From assembly GCA_905234715.1 (NCBI GenBank), contig CAJOJI010000042.1, forward strand, positions 1-33,002: a stretch of DNA of 33,002 nt. The letters are read 5' to 3'. The position numbers and the translations under genes are program-made. The stretch comes from an uncultured Saccharofermentans sp. (GTDB lineage Bacteria > Bacillota > Clostridia > Saccharofermentanales > Saccharofermentanaceae). Every line of letters begins with the position of its first letter. The first letter of the stretch is position 1. This document shows, in pieces, positions 1 through 8,603 of this stretch. The notes below the pieces were generated by a model. The model did not search any database and was not told the origin of the DNA. It saw only the letters and a program-made list of their open reading frames with translations.

Positions 1-598
1 CCTTTTCGACGCCCTTGATGTTATCAGAGTTGTCACCCATGAGAGCTTTTACCTGGACGAATACTTCAGGCTTTACTCCGTAAGTATCTTCAAACATCTT
101 TCTGTCGAATAAAACTCTGGGTTCCTTGCCTTTACCGGACTGGGGCATTATTACAGATACCTTGTCGGAAATAAGCTGGAAATCGTCGTGGTCGCCGCTG
201 AAGATATAGACATCCATGCCCTGCTCTTCACCCTGCTTTGACAATGTACCGATAAGGTCGTCTGCCTCGTAGCCGGCGAGTTCCATACGCTTAATGCCAT
301 ACAGATCGAGAAGGTTCTTAACAACTGGCATCTGTGCGTGAAGATCGTCAGGCATGCCTTTGCGGTTGGCCTTGTATTCGGAACTCATCTTATGTCTGAA
401 TGTGGGCTCTTTCCTGTCGAAAAGAACACACATGTAATCAGGATTATATTCCTTCATGACACCAAGAACGGAATTGAAGAATCCGTTTACGGCACCTGTC
501 GGAGTTCCGTCAGGCGCAGTCATGGGAGCCCTGCCGATTACGGCGTAGTAAGCTCTGTTGATTATCGAGTTTCCGTCAACAAGAAGGAGTGTGCTCAT
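1..598 (-). CDS. polA: DNA polymerase I, N-terminal 5'-3' exonuclease region (partial, runs off the left edge)
   Basis: Absent from the ORF track because it is cut by the window edge. Reverse complement from 598 reads MSTLLLVDGNSIINRAYYAVIGRAPMTAPDGTPTGAVNGFFNSVLGVMKEYNPDYMCVLFDRKEPTFRHKMSSEYKANRKGMPDDLHAQMPVVKNLLDLYGIKRMELAGYEADDLIGTLSKQGEEQGMDVYIFSGDHDDFQLISDKVSV..., a typical Pol I/FEN domain. Confidence 0.93.
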   Translation of the reverse strand, partial: MSTLLLVDGNSIINRAYYAVIGRAPMTAPDGTPTGAVNGFFNSVLGVMKEYNPDYMCVLFDRKEPTFRHKMSSEYKANRKGMPDDLHAQMPVVKNLLDLYGIKRMELAGYEADDLIGTLSKQGEEQGMDVYIFSGDHDDFQLISDKVSVIMPQSGKGKEPRVLFDRKMFEDTYGVKPEVFVQVKALMGDNSDNIKGVEK

Positions 599-3500
599 TA
601 TTTTTCCTCTGAAGCTTTCTTCTCATTTTCGATTTCCTGATCCCTGACGGCACGCGCTGTGCTAATCATGAGCTTGATTCTGTTGAGCTGGTTAGCTTCA
701 GAAGCACCCGGATCATAGTCGATGGGAACGATGTTCGAAGTAGGATACTGTCTTCTGAGTTCCTTGATCATGCCCTTACCTGTTACATGGTTAGGAAGAC
801 ATGCAAAAGGCTGTGCGCAGATGATATTCGGAACGCCGTCCTGGATAAGCTCGATCATCTCAGCCGTAAGGAACCAGCCCTCACCGCATGAGTTACCGCA
901 GCTTAATACTGTTGAAGACTTCTCGGCGAGTTCCTGGATCCTTTTGGTCAGCATGAACTTGCCGTTGGTCTTAGCGAATTCTTTATTGATAGGCTTTCTC
1001 AAAGACTCGAGGAATCTGATCGCAGTCTTCATGAGATAACCTGTCTTCTTGCTCTTGCCGAGGTTCTGTGCCTGCCAGAGCGGGTTATATGCACAGTAAA
1101 GGAAGAAGTCCAATACACCGGGCAGAACTGCTTCGCATCCTTCAGCTTCGATAACGTCGATCGCGTTGTTGTTTGCGTCAGGCTGGAACTTAACAAGGAT
1201 CTCTCCTACAAGTCCCACCCTGGGCTTTCTCGGGATATCGGCAAGCGGAAGAGCATCAAACTTAGCAACTGCAAACTTAACGAATTCCTTGTACTTCTTA
1301 ATGACCGGAGGATTATCAAGATCAACACCTATGGATGCAAGACAATCTCTGATCTCCTTCTTCTCTTCGAGGGATCTTGAGAAGTAGCTGTTAGGCATCA
1401 TGACATCATATCTGTCTGTAAGATGATCATTGACCTCGTTAAGATTGAACAGCTTTCTGCCGATCCTGTTGATATATGAATAAAGAGCATTTGCAGAGCC
1501 CGGTACCTTCTCGTATGGTCTTACTCTCAAGAGGAGTGTTGATACCATGTCGCCGGCGCACAATGCCTTAATAGCATCGAGCAGGAATGAAACGGTATAT
1601 TCAAATCCCTCATTCTTCTCGAATCTCTGCGCAGAAATAGTGATGACAGGAATCTGAGGATAACCTGCTTCTTTAAGAGCCTTTCTCAAGAAAGCAACAT
1701 AGTTTGTCGCACGGCAGCCGCCGCCCGTCTGAGTGATTGCAAGAGTCGTGTTATCAGGATCGATGTCGCCCTTTAAAATCGCATTGATCATCTGTCCGAC
1801 TACGATAAGTGTCGGGAAGCATGCGTCGTTGTTAACATACTTAAGACCGCACTCGATATCTTCACGTGTAGCCTGCTTTAAGAGCTTGAGCTTATATCCG
1901 TGCTTATGGAATACGGACTCAACGAACTCGAACTGGATAGGCGCCATCTGAGGAGCAAGGATCGTGTGATTCTTCTTGTGCTCCTTTGTGAACTCAACTC
2001 TCTTAACTGTATAAGGAGCATCATCGGAATCACTTGCAGCAACAGCGGAAGCACCGTTCTTTGCTTCAAGTTCAAGACGCTCGTTCATTGCAACTACGAG
2101 TGATCTCATTCTGATCCTTGCAGCACCGAGATTGGATACCTCGTCGATCTTAAGGAGAGTATAAAGCTTGCCTGAAGATTCAAGGATCTCCTGAACCTGA
2201 TCTGATGTAACGGCATCAAGACCGCAGCCGAAACTCGTAAGCTGAACGAGTTCAAGGTCAGGTCTTGTGATTACGAAAGCAGCTGCCTCATAAAGTCTTG
2301 TGTGATACATCCACTGGTCGATAACTCTGATAGGACGCTTAAGCACACCCGGCTTAGCTACTGCATCTTCTGTAAGAACTGCAAGTCCCAGAGAATTGAT
2401 CATCTGAGGGATACCGTGGTTGATCTCGGGATCGCAGTGATAAGGTCTTCCTGCAAGAACGATACCCTTAAGGCCCTTCTCCTCCATTTCCTTGAGGATC
2501 TCCCTGCCCTTTGCCTTGATGTCTTCCTTGTACTTGAAGTACTCTTCGGCACCGGCCTGAACAGCCTGCTTAGCCTCTTCAGCAGATACACCGAGATAGT
2601 TGAAGCACTCAGTAAGATGAAGTGCAACGTTATCAAGGTTGTCCAAAGGCATGAAGGGATTGAGATATCTGATGTTCTTCTCCAAAAGATTCTCAACATT
2701 GTTGCGGATTACTTCAGGATAAGAGCATACGATCGGGCAGTTATAGTGGTTGTTGGAATTCTGGTTCTCGATATTCTCGTAAGGAACATCAGGATAGAAA
2801 ATAGTAGTAATTCCGCGCTCGATAAGATTCTCGATGTGGCCGTGAGCGAGCTTTGCCGGATAGCAGACAGACTCTGAAGGAATCGTCTCCATACCGCCTT
2901 CGTAGATCTTGTGTGAAGATCTTGCGGATACCAAAACTCTGAATCCGAGCTTTGTAAGAACCGTAAACCAGAAAGGATAGTTCTCATACTGGTTTAAAAC
3001 TCTGGGGATGCCGATCTCGCCGCGCGGAGCATCCTCAAGCTTTAACGGCTTATAGTAGCTGAATGTTCTTGAATATTTGTAATCGAAAAGATTCGGGAGT
3101 ATCTCTTTTGCATTGGCAGGCTCTCTGTCCAGAGCAAGATCCTCACCTCTCTCGCAGCGGTTGCCTGATACGAACTTTGTGCCGTTAGAGAATGTAGCAA
3201 CAGTAAGACGGCAGTGATTCGTACAGCCCTGGCACTGTGTGTTCTCGGTATCCATTGTGAATGAATCGAGTTCATCTCTGCCGAGCACTGCAGATCTGGA
3301 GCCTTCCTTGCATCTTCTCTGTGCGATAAGAGCCGCACCGAAAGCACCCATGAGTCCTGCAACGTTAGGTCTGATTACATCTCTTCCGGATACAAGCTCA
3401 AAGCATCTTAAGATTGCATCGTTAAGGAATGTACCGCCCTGAACGACGATGTTCTTACCGAGCTGCTCTGTATCACGGATCTTGATAACTTTATAAAGTG

Positions 3501-5043
3501 CATTACGGACGACAGAATATGAAAGGCCTGCAGAGATATCACCTACGGAAGCACCTTCCTTCTGTGCCTGCTTAACCTTTGAGTTCATGAATACAGTGCA
3601 GCGTGTACCGAGATCTACAGGCTTTGTGGAGCTTAATGCAGCCTCAGCAAACTCAGGTGTTGTAAGTCCCAATGTCTGCGCAAATGTCTGGATAAATGAA
3701 CCGCATCCGGATGAGCATGCCTCATTGAGCATGATGGAATCGATAACACCGTTCCTGATCTTCATGCACTTCATGTCCTGACCGCCGATGTCGATGATGA
3801 AATCAACGTTCGGGCAGAAGAACTTTGCAGACTGGAAGTGAGCCATTGTCTCGATCTCACCGATGTCGATGTTAAGAGCTGCCTTGATGATGTTCTCTCC
3901 GTAACCCGTTACGCAGGAATGAGCAAGATAGCAGTCTTCAGGCATCTTGGAATAGATGTCCTTCATGATGGTTACCGCACTCATTACAGGGTTACCCTTA
4001 TTGGATGCATAGTATGTATAAACGAGCTCGCCCTTTTTATTGATGACTACGGCCTTTGTGGTCGTTGAACCGGCATCAAGACCCAAGTAGAGCTCACCGT
4101 GCTGTTCCTTGATATCAATAACGGGGATCTGATCTTTCTTGTGGCGCTCGTCGAATGCAAGTTTATCCTCTTTGTTCTTGAAGATAGGATCGATCCTGAT
4201 GATGTCAGGTACGAAGCCTTCCCTGTTCTTGAGCTTGACCAAAAGATCAGAGAGGTTAACGGGATTCTTGCCGTCTGCAGATAAAGCAGCACCTAAAGCA
4301 ACATAGATCTGTGCTTCTTCAGGCATCCAGAATGAATCGACCTTATCCTTCAAAGTACGCTCAAATGCATTTCTGAGCTCTGAATTGAAGAACAAAGGAC
4401 CGCCCAAGAAAGTTACGTTGCCCTTGATAGGTCTGCCGCATGCAAGACCTGAAATCGTCTGGTTAACAACAGACTGGTAAATGGAAGCTGCAAGGTCTTC
4501 TTTAGCAGCACCTTCATTGATAAGCGGCTGCAGGTCTGACTTGGCGAAAACGCCGCAGCGGCTTGCAATGGTATAAAGTGATCTGTAATCCTTGGCGAAG
4601 TTATTGAGACCGTCAGCGTCAGTCTGAAGAAGTGATGCCATCTGGTCGATAAATGAACCAGTACCGCCTGCGCATGTACCGTTCATACGCTGCTCAAGAA
4701 CGGGATGCATGTATGTGATCTTTGCATCCTCACCGCCGAGCTCGATGATTACGTCAGTCTCGGGATGGTAAGTCTTGATAGCCTGAGTCTCAGCCATAAC
4801 TTCCTGTGTGAACTTGAAGCCGAGCCAGTTAGCAACGGAAAGTCCGCCTGAACCCGTGATAACGACATCAACGTCGATTCCGGGGAACTTATTATTCAGA
4901 TCTTCGAAAAGATCGTTCAAAAGACCTGATACATCAGAATGGTGTCTCTGATAATCACTGTGAATTATCTTCTCGCCGTCGAGAAGAACAACCTTAATTG
5001 TTGTAGATCCGATATCAAGACCAAGCTTGTATACCTTGCCCAT
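598..5043 (-). CDS. Large fused 2-hydroxyacyl-CoA dehydratase activase-type (BadF/BadG/BcrA/BcrD ATPase x2) plus DUF2229/HgdB-like protein, 1481 aa
   Basis: Two ASKHA ATPase modules (GLDIGSTTIKVVLLDG; LGLDAGSTTTKAVVINKKG), each with activase-type Cys motifs (NGTCAGGTGSF and RCGVFAKSD; NEACSSGCGSF and RCTVFMNSK), then a CxxCxxxC motif (CQGCTNHC) and a Cys-rich C-terminal half. RBS GGAGG upstream of the start. Confidence 0.9.
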   Translation of the reverse strand: MGKVYKLGLDIGSTTIKVVLLDGEKIIHSDYQRHHSDVSGLLNDLFEDLNNKFPGIDVDVVITGSGGLSVANWLGFKFTQEVMAETQAIKTYHPETDVIIELGGEDAKITYMHPVLEQRMNGTCAGGTGSFIDQMASLLQTDADGLNNFAKDYRSLYTIASRCGVFAKSDLQPLINEGAAKEDLAASIYQSVVNQTISGLACGRPIKGNVTFLGGPLFFNSELRNAFERTLKDKVDSFWMPEEAQIYVALGAALSADGKNPVNLSDLLVKLKNREGFVPDIIRIDPIFKNKEDKLAFDERHKKDQIPVIDIKEQHGELYLGLDAGSTTTKAVVINKKGELVYTYYASNKGNPVMSAVTIMKDIYSKMPEDCYLAHSCVTGYGENIIKAALNIDIGEIETMAHFQSAKFFCPNVDFIIDIGGQDMKCMKIRNGVIDSIMLNEACSSGCGSFIQTFAQTLGLTTPEFAEAALSSTKPVDLGTRCTVFMNSKVKQAQKEGASVGDISAGLSYSVVRNALYKVIKIRDTEQLGKNIVVQGGTFLNDAILRCFELVSGRDVIRPNVAGLMGAFGAALIAQRRCKEGSRSAVLGRDELDSFTMDTENTQCQGCTNHCRLTVATFSNGTKFVSGNRCERGEDLALDREPANAKEILPNLFDYKYSRTFSYYKPLKLEDAPRGEIGIPRVLNQYENYPFWFTVLTKLGFRVLVSARSSHKIYEGGMETIPSESVCYPAKLAHGHIENLIERGITTIFYPDVPYENIENQNSNNHYNCPIVCSYPEVIRNNVENLLEKNIRYLNPFMPLDNLDNVALHLTECFNYLGVSAEEAKQAVQAGAEEYFKYKEDIKAKGREILKEMEEKGLKGIVLAGRPYHCDPEINHGIPQMINSLGLAVLTEDAVAKPGVLKRPIRVIDQWMYHTRLYEAAAFVITRPDLELVQLTSFGCGLDAVTSDQVQEILESSGKLYTLLKIDEVSNLGAARIRMRSLVVAMNERLELEAKNGASAVAASDSDDAPYTVKRVEFTKEHKKNHTILAPQMAPIQFEFVESVFHKHGYKLKLLKQATREDIECGLKYVNNDACFPTLIVVGQMINAILKGDIDPDNTTLAITQTGGGCRATNYVAFLRKALKEAGYPQIPVITISAQRFEKNEGFEYTVSFLLDAIKALCAGDMVSTLLLRVRPYEKVPGSANALYSYINRIGRKLFNLNEVNDHLTDRYDVMMPNSYFSRSLEEKKEIRDCLASIGVDLDNPPVIKKYKEFVKFAVAKFDALPLADIPRKPRVGLVGEILVKFQPDANNNAIDVIEAEGCEAVLPGVLDFFLYCAYNPLWQAQNLGKSKKTGYLMKTAIRFLESLRKPINKEFAKTNGKFMLTKRIQELAEKSSTVLSCGNSCGEGWFLTAEMIELIQDGVPNIICAQPFACLPNHVTGKGMIKELRRQYPTSNIVPIDYDPGASEANQLNRIKLMISTARAVRDQEIENEKKASEEK

Positions 5044-5064
5044 TACCTAACCTCCAAAGATGGT

Positions 5065-5823
5065 TTATCTGTTTGTTTTCGGCGTGCCCTTGGGCTGTGC
5101 CGAATTGCGGACCACAGTATTACCCGAATTTCTGTGGTTCTTATTAGCCGAGCCTGATGAACGGCTCTTATTTGTCTTTTTACGTGCAGGAATCGAACCG
5201 AAGAGCTTAAAGGACTTGTCCTTAAGGTCCTTAAGCCAGTTCATCTGCTCATTCTTAAGTGTTTCCTTGAAATTACGCATATCAAGGCTCTGTTTGAATT
5301 CAGAGCTCAATGAGACTCTGAGGAGCTCATCCGGAATACCCAAAGAAAGATCAAAAGGCTTGCCAAAGGAATCTTTTACTTCAAGCTGCAAAGATTCACA
5401 TACCTTCCTGCAGTTCTCCTCATAAAGCTCAACTCCGCACTTAATGCCAAGCTGTGTCATAAGGCCTGTAAAGTTAAGCGTTATGTAAGGAAGATTGCTC
5501 GAGAATATAAGGTGAAGGCAGATAAGCTTCATGTAAGACTCAAGACAGATGCATTCCTGGTCACATATAAGCGTAAACTCGCCTTCTGTTGTCATCTTGG
5601 AAATATCGGCCTTCTCGTTTTCGAAGCCGTTAGCCCACAGAAAATAAAGCTCCCTGTAGACTTCCTTCTTAAATCCTTCAAAATCGCGCGTCAAAGGCTC
5701 AGCAAGAACCTTGCTGCCGAGATTGAAGATATACTGCATATAAGAAACTTCAAGATAGCTCGGAACCGAGAAATATTTGAAGTAAGCCGCTACATCACGG
5801 CTGTTGTATATATATTTGCGCAA
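5065..5823 (-). CDS. Hypothetical protein with basic, low-complexity C-terminal tail (252 aa)
   Basis: Complete ORF in operon orientation, preceded by a good extended -10 promoter. C-terminus RKKTNKSRSSGSANKNHRNSGNTVVRNSAQPKGTPKTNR. No family recognised. Confidence 0.75.
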   Translation of the reverse strand: MRKYIYNSRDVAAYFKYFSVPSYLEVSYMQYIFNLGSKVLAEPLTRDFEGFKKEVYRELYFLWANGFENEKADISKMTTEGEFTLICDQECICLESYMKLICLHLIFSSNLPYITLNFTGLMTQLGIKCGVELYEENCRKVCESLQLEVKDSFGKPFDLSLGIPDELLRVSLSSEFKQSLDMRNFKETLKNEQMNWLKDLKDKSFKLFGSIPARKKTNKSRSSGSANKNHRNSGNTVVRNSAQPKGTPKTNR

Positions 5824-5837
5824 AAGAATCTCCTATC

Positions 5838-5856
5838 CGCATAATATCGCATAATA
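5838..5856. repeat. Direct repeat CGCATAATA-T-CGCATAATA (9 bp, 10-bp period)
   Basis: Read directly: cgcataata t cgcataata, between the promoter at 5868-5876 and the start codon at 5823. Confidence 0.85.
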
Positions 5857-5867
5857 AATCAGTATGG

Positions 5868-5876
5868 ATTATAGCA
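5868..5876 (-). promoter_or_regulatory. Extended -10 promoter TGCTATAAT
   Basis: Minus strand reads TTTATGCTATAATCC about 45 nt upstream of the 5823 start codon. Exact TGn-TATAAT; the -35 is weak. Confidence 0.7.
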
Positions 5877-5931
5877 TAAAGTCGCTAATATACTTATTAA
5901 AAATAAAAGAGGTTTAGGGCAAAAAGAAAAA

Positions 5932-5962
5932 TACGATAAAAAAACCGTGATTTCTTATCGTA
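5932..5962 (-). terminator. Intrinsic terminator downstream of uppP
   Basis: Minus strand TACGATAAGAAA-TCACGGT-TTTTTTATCGTA (12-bp stem with one G.T) followed by TTTTTCTTTTT. Confidence 0.7.
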
Positions 5963-5993
5963 ATTCTCTAATTAACTGTTTATCTGATATAGA

Positions 5994-6861
5994 TCAGGCA
6001 GCACCCTGGATCAATCCGCCGCCGATAACTCCTGCAGCACCGAGGATCAGAACGATTACGCCCAATGCGATACGGTACCAGCCGAACACTGTAAATGAAT
6101 GCTTCTTGATAAATGCCATGAGTCTGTTGATGATGAGAAGGCTGACGCCGAAAGCGGTAACCATTCCTACCAGAAGAAGTCCGATCTCATGACCTGTAAC
6201 GGATCCGTCGTACTTAAGGATCTTAAGAAGGCTTGCGCCGAGCATTACAGGGATTGCAAGGAAGAATGTAAACTTAGCCGCTGCTTCCCTCTTGATGCCG
6301 ATCGCGATAGATCCTACGATCGTTGAACCTGATCTTGAAGCGCCCGGAAATACGGCTGCAAGAAGCTGGAATAAGCCGATAGCGATAGCATGACCCCAGT
6401 TAAGCTGGTTTACAGTCTTAACCTTGGGATCTTTACCCTTCATGAAACGCTCAACAACGATGAAAGCGATACCGAACAGGATAAGTGAGATTGCTACGAC
6501 AACGTAGTTATAGAGATGCTCGTCGAGCACCGACGATTGCTGCAGGAACGCATGCAAGCGCGATCTTGAGCCACATAATGATCTTGTCTTTCATTATGTA
6601 TCTGCCGATACCTTCTTTGGCAAACGGATGATCGTTATTCTTTACGCCGAAAGGCCAGATCTCTTTCCAGAAAATGACGATTACCGCCATTATCGCGCCA
6701 AGCTGGATAACAACAAGGTAAAGATCGTAGAACTCAGGCGATACATTGAGCTTTAAGAACTCATTCAATATGATCATGTGGCCGGTTGAACTTACGGGGA
6801 GCCACTCTGTGATTCCCTCAACCACGCCAAAGATAAATGCTACAATATAATCCCAAATCAT
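5994..6861 (-). pseudogene. uppP: Undecaprenyl-diphosphatase (BacA/UppP family), frame-disrupted near 6520-6535; likely a sequence or assembly defect rather than a true pseudogene
   Basis: ORF 6508..6861 gives the N-terminus (MIWDYIVAFIFGVVEGITEWLPVSSTGHMIILNEFL...KIALACVPAAIVG) and ORF 5994..6557 the C-terminus (LDEHLYNYVVVAISLILFGIAFIVVE...FPGASRSGSTIVGSIAIGI...). The two together make one UppP. The 868-nt span is not a multiple of 3. Confidence 0.88.
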
Positions 6862-6891
6862 TTTTCAATACTCCTTTTCAAAACCCCAAAA

Positions 6892-8574
6892 TCATAACAC
6901 ACTTATCATTCTGTTAAATGCGCAAACTACGGCACGAACGGATGATTTTGTGACAGAACTTGAAACACCGGCGCCGATATACGTCTGTTTATTGGCTTTG
7001 TTGGTAATCTCGATATATGTAATAGCCGCAGAATCCGAGCCTGACTTCATGGCGTGCTCTGAATAGTTAGAGATAGAGAATTCTACGCCGGTATATTTGC
7101 AGAAAGCACTGACAAAAGCATCCAAGAGACCGTTACCCTTGCCGTTTATCTTGATCTCCTCACCGTTATAAGTGATCAAAGCATCGACAGTAGATACCTG
7201 GTCGCTGTCCTGCTGCTCGGAGAAATTCTTCAGACCGTAAGGTTCAAGCACGTTTATGAACTTATCATCGAAAAGATCGAAAATCTGCTGGGGCGTGAGC
7301 TCATTCTCAATACCGCCTGCTTCTGTTGCAGCCTTAACGACAGGCAGGAAATCACGCTGGAATCTCTTCGGAAGCTGAACGCCGAAGTAAGTTTCCATGA
7401 CATAAGCGATTCCGCCTCTGCCCGACTGGGAATTTATGCGGATAATGGGCTCATATTCTCTGCCGACGTCTTTCGGATCGATGGGAAGATAAGGAACCGC
7501 CCAAATGGGATCGTTTCTTTCTTCCATCTTCTTGCGTCCCTTATTGATGGCATCCTGATGAGAACCTGAAAATGCGGTAAATACGAGCTTTCCTGCCCAC
7601 GGGTGTCTCGGCTCGACCTTCATTCCGGTCAGTTCCTCATAGATGTCGATAGTCTTATTCATGTCGGAAAAATCAAGTCCCGGATTGATGCCGAGCATCA
7701 TCATGTTGATCGCAAGCGTGATGATATCAACATTTCCGGTTCTTTCGCCGTTTCCGAAAAGCGTACCCTCTACCCTGTCGCCGCCAGCCATGAGGCCGAA
7801 CTCGGATGTGGCAACAGCGGTACCTCTGTCATTATGAGTATGCAGCGAAACAATTATGGAATCTCTCCACTTTGTATTTCTGCAGAAATATTCGATCTGG
7901 TCGGCATAAACGTTAGCGGTCTGATATTCGACCGTCTCAGGAAGATTGATTATCACCTTGTTGTCAGGTGTAGGCTTCCAGCAATCAAGTACCGAATCAC
8001 AGATCTTAACTGCAAAATCAAGCTCTGTATCTGAGAAAGCTTCAGGTGAATATTCCAGAATGAACTTTGTACCGCTCTTATCCTCATTGATCCTGTCGAT
8101 GATCATTTTCGCGCCGTCGACAGCAAGAGATATGCATTCATCACATGAAAATCCGAATACAACGTCTCTGTGGAGCGTGCTCGTTGCATTATAAAGATGG
8201 ATAATGACCGAAGGCGCGCCCTTTACTGCTTCCATGGTTTTATCGATTATATGGCTTCTGGACTGTGTCAGAACCTGAATGGCAACATCATCAGGAATAA
8301 GTTTGTTATCGATCAGATATCTGCAGAAGTTATAGTCTGTCTCGGAAGCAGCCGGAAAACCTATCTCGATCTGCTTAAATCCGACAGCGCAGAGATATTC
8401 GAAGAATTCGACTTTCTGCTCCAATGTCATCGGCACTTCCAAAGCCTGATTACCGTCTCTCAGATCAACAGAACACCAGATCGGTGCTTTGGTGATCTTT
8501 GCTGCAGGCCATGTACGGTCCGGCAGGTCTACTGTCGGATGAGCCTTATATCTGCGGTAATTCATGTCAGCCAT
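6892..8574 (-). CDS. leuA: 2-isopropylmalate synthase (long, corynebacterial/yeast-like LeuA form, 560 aa)
   Basis: APIWCSVDLRDGNQALEVPMTLEQKVEFFEYLCAVGFKQIEIGFPAASETDYNF..., HTHNDRGTAVA motif, C-terminal LeuA allosteric-type domain. Confidence 0.95.
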   Translation of the reverse strand: MADMNYRRYKAHPTVDLPDRTWPAAKITKAPIWCSVDLRDGNQALEVPMTLEQKVEFFEYLCAVGFKQIEIGFPAASETDYNFCRYLIDNKLIPDDVAIQVLTQSRSHIIDKTMEAVKGAPSVIIHLYNATSTLHRDVVFGFSCDECISLAVDGAKMIIDRINEDKSGTKFILEYSPEAFSDTELDFAVKICDSVLDCWKPTPDNKVIINLPETVEYQTANVYADQIEYFCRNTKWRDSIIVSLHTHNDRGTAVATSEFGLMAGGDRVEGTLFGNGERTGNVDIITLAINMMMLGINPGLDFSDMNKTIDIYEELTGMKVEPRHPWAGKLVFTAFSGSHQDAINKGRKKMEERNDPIWAVPYLPIDPKDVGREYEPIIRINSQSGRGGIAYVMETYFGVQLPKRFQRDFLPVVKAATEAGGIENELTPQQIFDLFDDKFINVLEPYGLKNFSEQQDSDQVSTVDALITYNGEEIKINGKGNGLLDAFVSAFCKYTGVEFSISNYSEHAMKSGSDSAAITYIEITNKANKQTYIGAGVSSSVTKSSVRAVVCAFNRMISVL

Positions 8575-8603
8575 AAACTTTCCTCCACCCTGAAGCTTAT
8601 AAC

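Noticed and set aside
338-640. 100-aa plus-strand ORF at the left edge
   Set aside because: Antisense to the polA N-terminus and activase C-terminus, both clearly coding on the minus strand.
2302-2877. 191-aa plus-strand ORF inside the activase gene
   Set aside because: Antisense to a strongly supported 1481-aa coding sequence, no recognisable motifs and no RBS; typical shadow ORF.
8575-8603. T-box or leader-peptide attenuator for leuA
   Set aside because: Only about 29 nt separate murD and leuA, with no T-box motif or Leu-rich leader ORF.
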